DNA of 64,000 nt, from contig CAAGLY010000024.1 of the NCBI GenBank assembly GCA_900770925.1, positions 6,236 to 70,235 on the forward strand, given 5' to 3'. Under the pieces are notes generated by a model. That model had not been told where the DNA came from and ran no database searches. It worked only from the letters and a program-made list of their open reading frames with translations. Position 1 is the first letter of the stretch, and every line of letters starts with the position of its first letter. This DNA is from Bacilli bacterium. GTDB lineage: Bacteria > Bacillota_I > Bacilli_A > RFN20 > CAG-288. Shown in pieces: positions 63,154-64,000 of the stretch. Position numbers and translations under genes: made by a program.

Positions 63154-63183
63154 CAACACTTTTGTTTATCCTTCTCAAGGATA

Positions 63184-63219
63184 ATTAGTTCAATGATTAG
63201 TTCAATGATTAGTTCAATC
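63184..63219. repeat. Three tandem 12-bp repeats
   Basis: ATTAGTTCAATG occurs three times head to tail (last base C in the third), with further AGTTCA words to about 63240. Could be replication-type iterons, a binding array or slippage. Confidence 0.75.
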
Positions 63220-63338
63220 AGAAGTTCATTTATAGTTCAATCCAATACAAATTATTGAGGAAGATAATTGACACTATAGGAAGTGTGGACGATTTGATTG
63301 AAAATCTCAATAAAACTCAATAAAAAATCAACACGCTA

Positions 63339-63557
63339 TTGGTACACATGCTCACCAATTTTCCAAAGAAATGCAAACTTAGTTTTTATAATCCAAAGAT
63401 AATAAAACCTGGGTTACAGTCGTTTGATAATCAAAAGATTTATTTTGGTACTGCTTCAGTTGATGGAATAACTACTATAGATTGTTCTTATCTAGTTTCA
63501 AACGAAAAAACTTCTAGAGCAAACTGTACCGAACCTTTAATATTGGACTTTAAATAG
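63339..63557 (+). pseudogene. Fragment resembling type I restriction specificity subunit (HsdS)
   Basis: 72 codons: IIKPGLQSFDNQKIYFGTA, then DGI and NEKTSRANCTEP. This recalls the N-terminal half of an HsdS target-recognition domain (family pattern PG...YL-TA-V-G and RPSRANMQP). It stops where the domain should continue, and no other hsd gene is nearby. No SD sequence. Confidence 0.45.
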
Positions 63558-63588
63558 GACTATAGCACAACAAGGGAACAGGTTCAAT

Positions 63589-63609
63589 GCTCCTGTTGGA
63601 AACAGGAGC
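63589..63609. terminator. Hairpin after HsdS-like fragment
   Basis: GCTCCTGTT/AACAGGAGC, nine-bp stem, 3-nt loop, no U-tract. Confidence 0.4.
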
Positions 63610-63707
63610 TGACCTCCATTTATGAAAAGCTGTTGACCATATTCCCCTGAGGATATACGTTATGGTGAAATCCGAGCTTCTTTTTACGCTTTCTTGAAAA
63701 GGCCAAA

Positions 63708-63875
63708 TTAACGGCCTTTCTTACTTTTGTTTCTTCCCTTCAGTGCGGCAATTTTCTTTCTAACCGGTTTTGTTTTAGCTTTGTTTTCTTCCTCAAGATT
63801 TTTTTGAATACATTCTTTTATTGTTTGTGAAAGTGAAGTAGTAACTTTTAGATGATTACTTAGAATTGATAAGAC
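63708..63875 (-). pseudogene. 3' fragment of an unknown Lys-rich gene
   Basis: An open frame on the minus strand ends with KIAALKGRNKSKKGR and a stop; upstream it reads SLSQTIKECIQKNLEEENK, a helix-like charged stretch. A stop lies upstream and there is no ATG/GTG/TTG start, so it is a remnant. Family unknown. Confidence 0.3.
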
Positions 63876-63902
63876 GTTTGATTAGGGCAATCGCAAGAAA
63901 GG

Positions 63903-63935
63903 GGAAATGCTGTTGATTAGGGCATTTCCTTTTTT
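63903..63935 (+). terminator. Rho-independent terminator
   Basis: GGAAATGC (63903-63910) pairs with GCATTTCC (63922-63929), followed by six T residues. The word TTGATTAGGGCA occurs in its loop and once about 36 bases upstream. Confidence 0.65.
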
Positions 63936-63952
63936 CTTGAAGATATTGTATT

Positions 63953-63990
63953 GTATGCTGTATACTATACACGTGAGAAAAACAGCATAC
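63953..63990. promoter_or_regulatory. Inverted repeat around a possible promoter
   Basis: GTATGCTGT (63953-63961) and its complement ACAGCATAC (63982-63990) flank TATACT, a good -10 hexamer. It looks like an operator for the gene that follows outside the window, or a recombination site. Confidence 0.4.
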
Positions 63991-64000
63991 CCAGAATTCA

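Noticed and set aside
63184..63240. CRISPR array
   Set aside because: The 12-bp units are directly tandem with no spacers, and no cas genes are present.
1..64000. Sequencing error or decayed genes as explanation of odd residues
   Set aside because: Frames are intact over long genes and only one codon is affected, consistently on both strands.

Overview
The window reads like a chromosome segment of an uncultivated, host-associated Bacilli lineage (low-GC Gram-positive: many lipoproteins with lipobox signals, two MATE pumps, Opp and ECF-type importers, anaerobic NrdDG, AGGAG ribosome binding sites). Its outstanding property is the genetic code. Read with the standard code, conserved proteins carry arginine exactly where their families have methionine, and every such arginine I checked is an AGG codon; arginines encoded by CGN or AGA sit at ordinary arginine positions. 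UxuA has no internal ATG in 348 codons but ten AGG. A tandem-repeat lipoprotein uses ATG in some repeat copies and AGG in others at the same motif position. I conclude that AGG encodes methionine here. To my knowledge this matches the AGG-to-Met reassignment reported for a clade of uncultivated Bacilli by Shulgina and Eddy (2021). Conceptual translations of this window should therefore read AGG as Met.

Layout. 1-13455 (+): a long co-directional run with two ribose-type ABC permeases, a binding lipoprotein, an esterase, a repeat lipoprotein, a GH3 glycosidase, a mannonate-oxidoreductase-like SDR, a HAD phosphatase, an Old-Yellow-Enzyme-type FMN/Fe-S/FAD reductase and UxuA. It suggests uptake and breakdown of glucuronate-containing glycosides. 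13717-15045 (-): AAA/DUF4143 ATPase. 15390-19612 (+): MarR regulator and a heterodimeric ABC exporter. 19880-26532 (-): three repeat/Ig-like lipoproteins in one operon. 26777-28225 (-): ECF S component and CoaX (pantothenate salvage). 28402-28503: relic of another DUF4143 ATPase. 29356-37502 (+): OppABCDF peptide importer with large insertions in OppC, OppD and OppF. 37642-40605 (-): NrdG and NrdD, the latter fused to a glutaredoxin-like domain. 41394-45335 (-): hypB, a 975-residue FAD/Fe-S oxidoreductase, and hypA, with no hydrogenase nearby. 45475-48407 (-): two MATE transporters, the second behind a terminator-like leader hairpin. 48799-50597 (+): ABC-2 exporter. 50648-50725 (-): tRNA-Arg(UCG). 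50802-53734 (-): GPH/MFS transporter, GDPD, HAD phosphatase. 53831-56556 (-): two surface proteins with SipW/TasA-like N-termini. 56781-60600 (-): second DUF4143 ATPase, SHOCT membrane protein, unknown protein. 60709-61716 (+): membrane-anchored propeller-like protein.

61900-64000 is a degenerate mobile region: a GC-rich deletion derivative of an IS256-like element with terminal inverted repeats and two long perfect palindromes, a decayed zinc-ribbon transposase, a 12-bp tandem repeat, an HsdS-like fragment and hairpins. The IS256-like fragment appears to use AGG as arginine, as expected for DNA recently imported from a standard-code genome.
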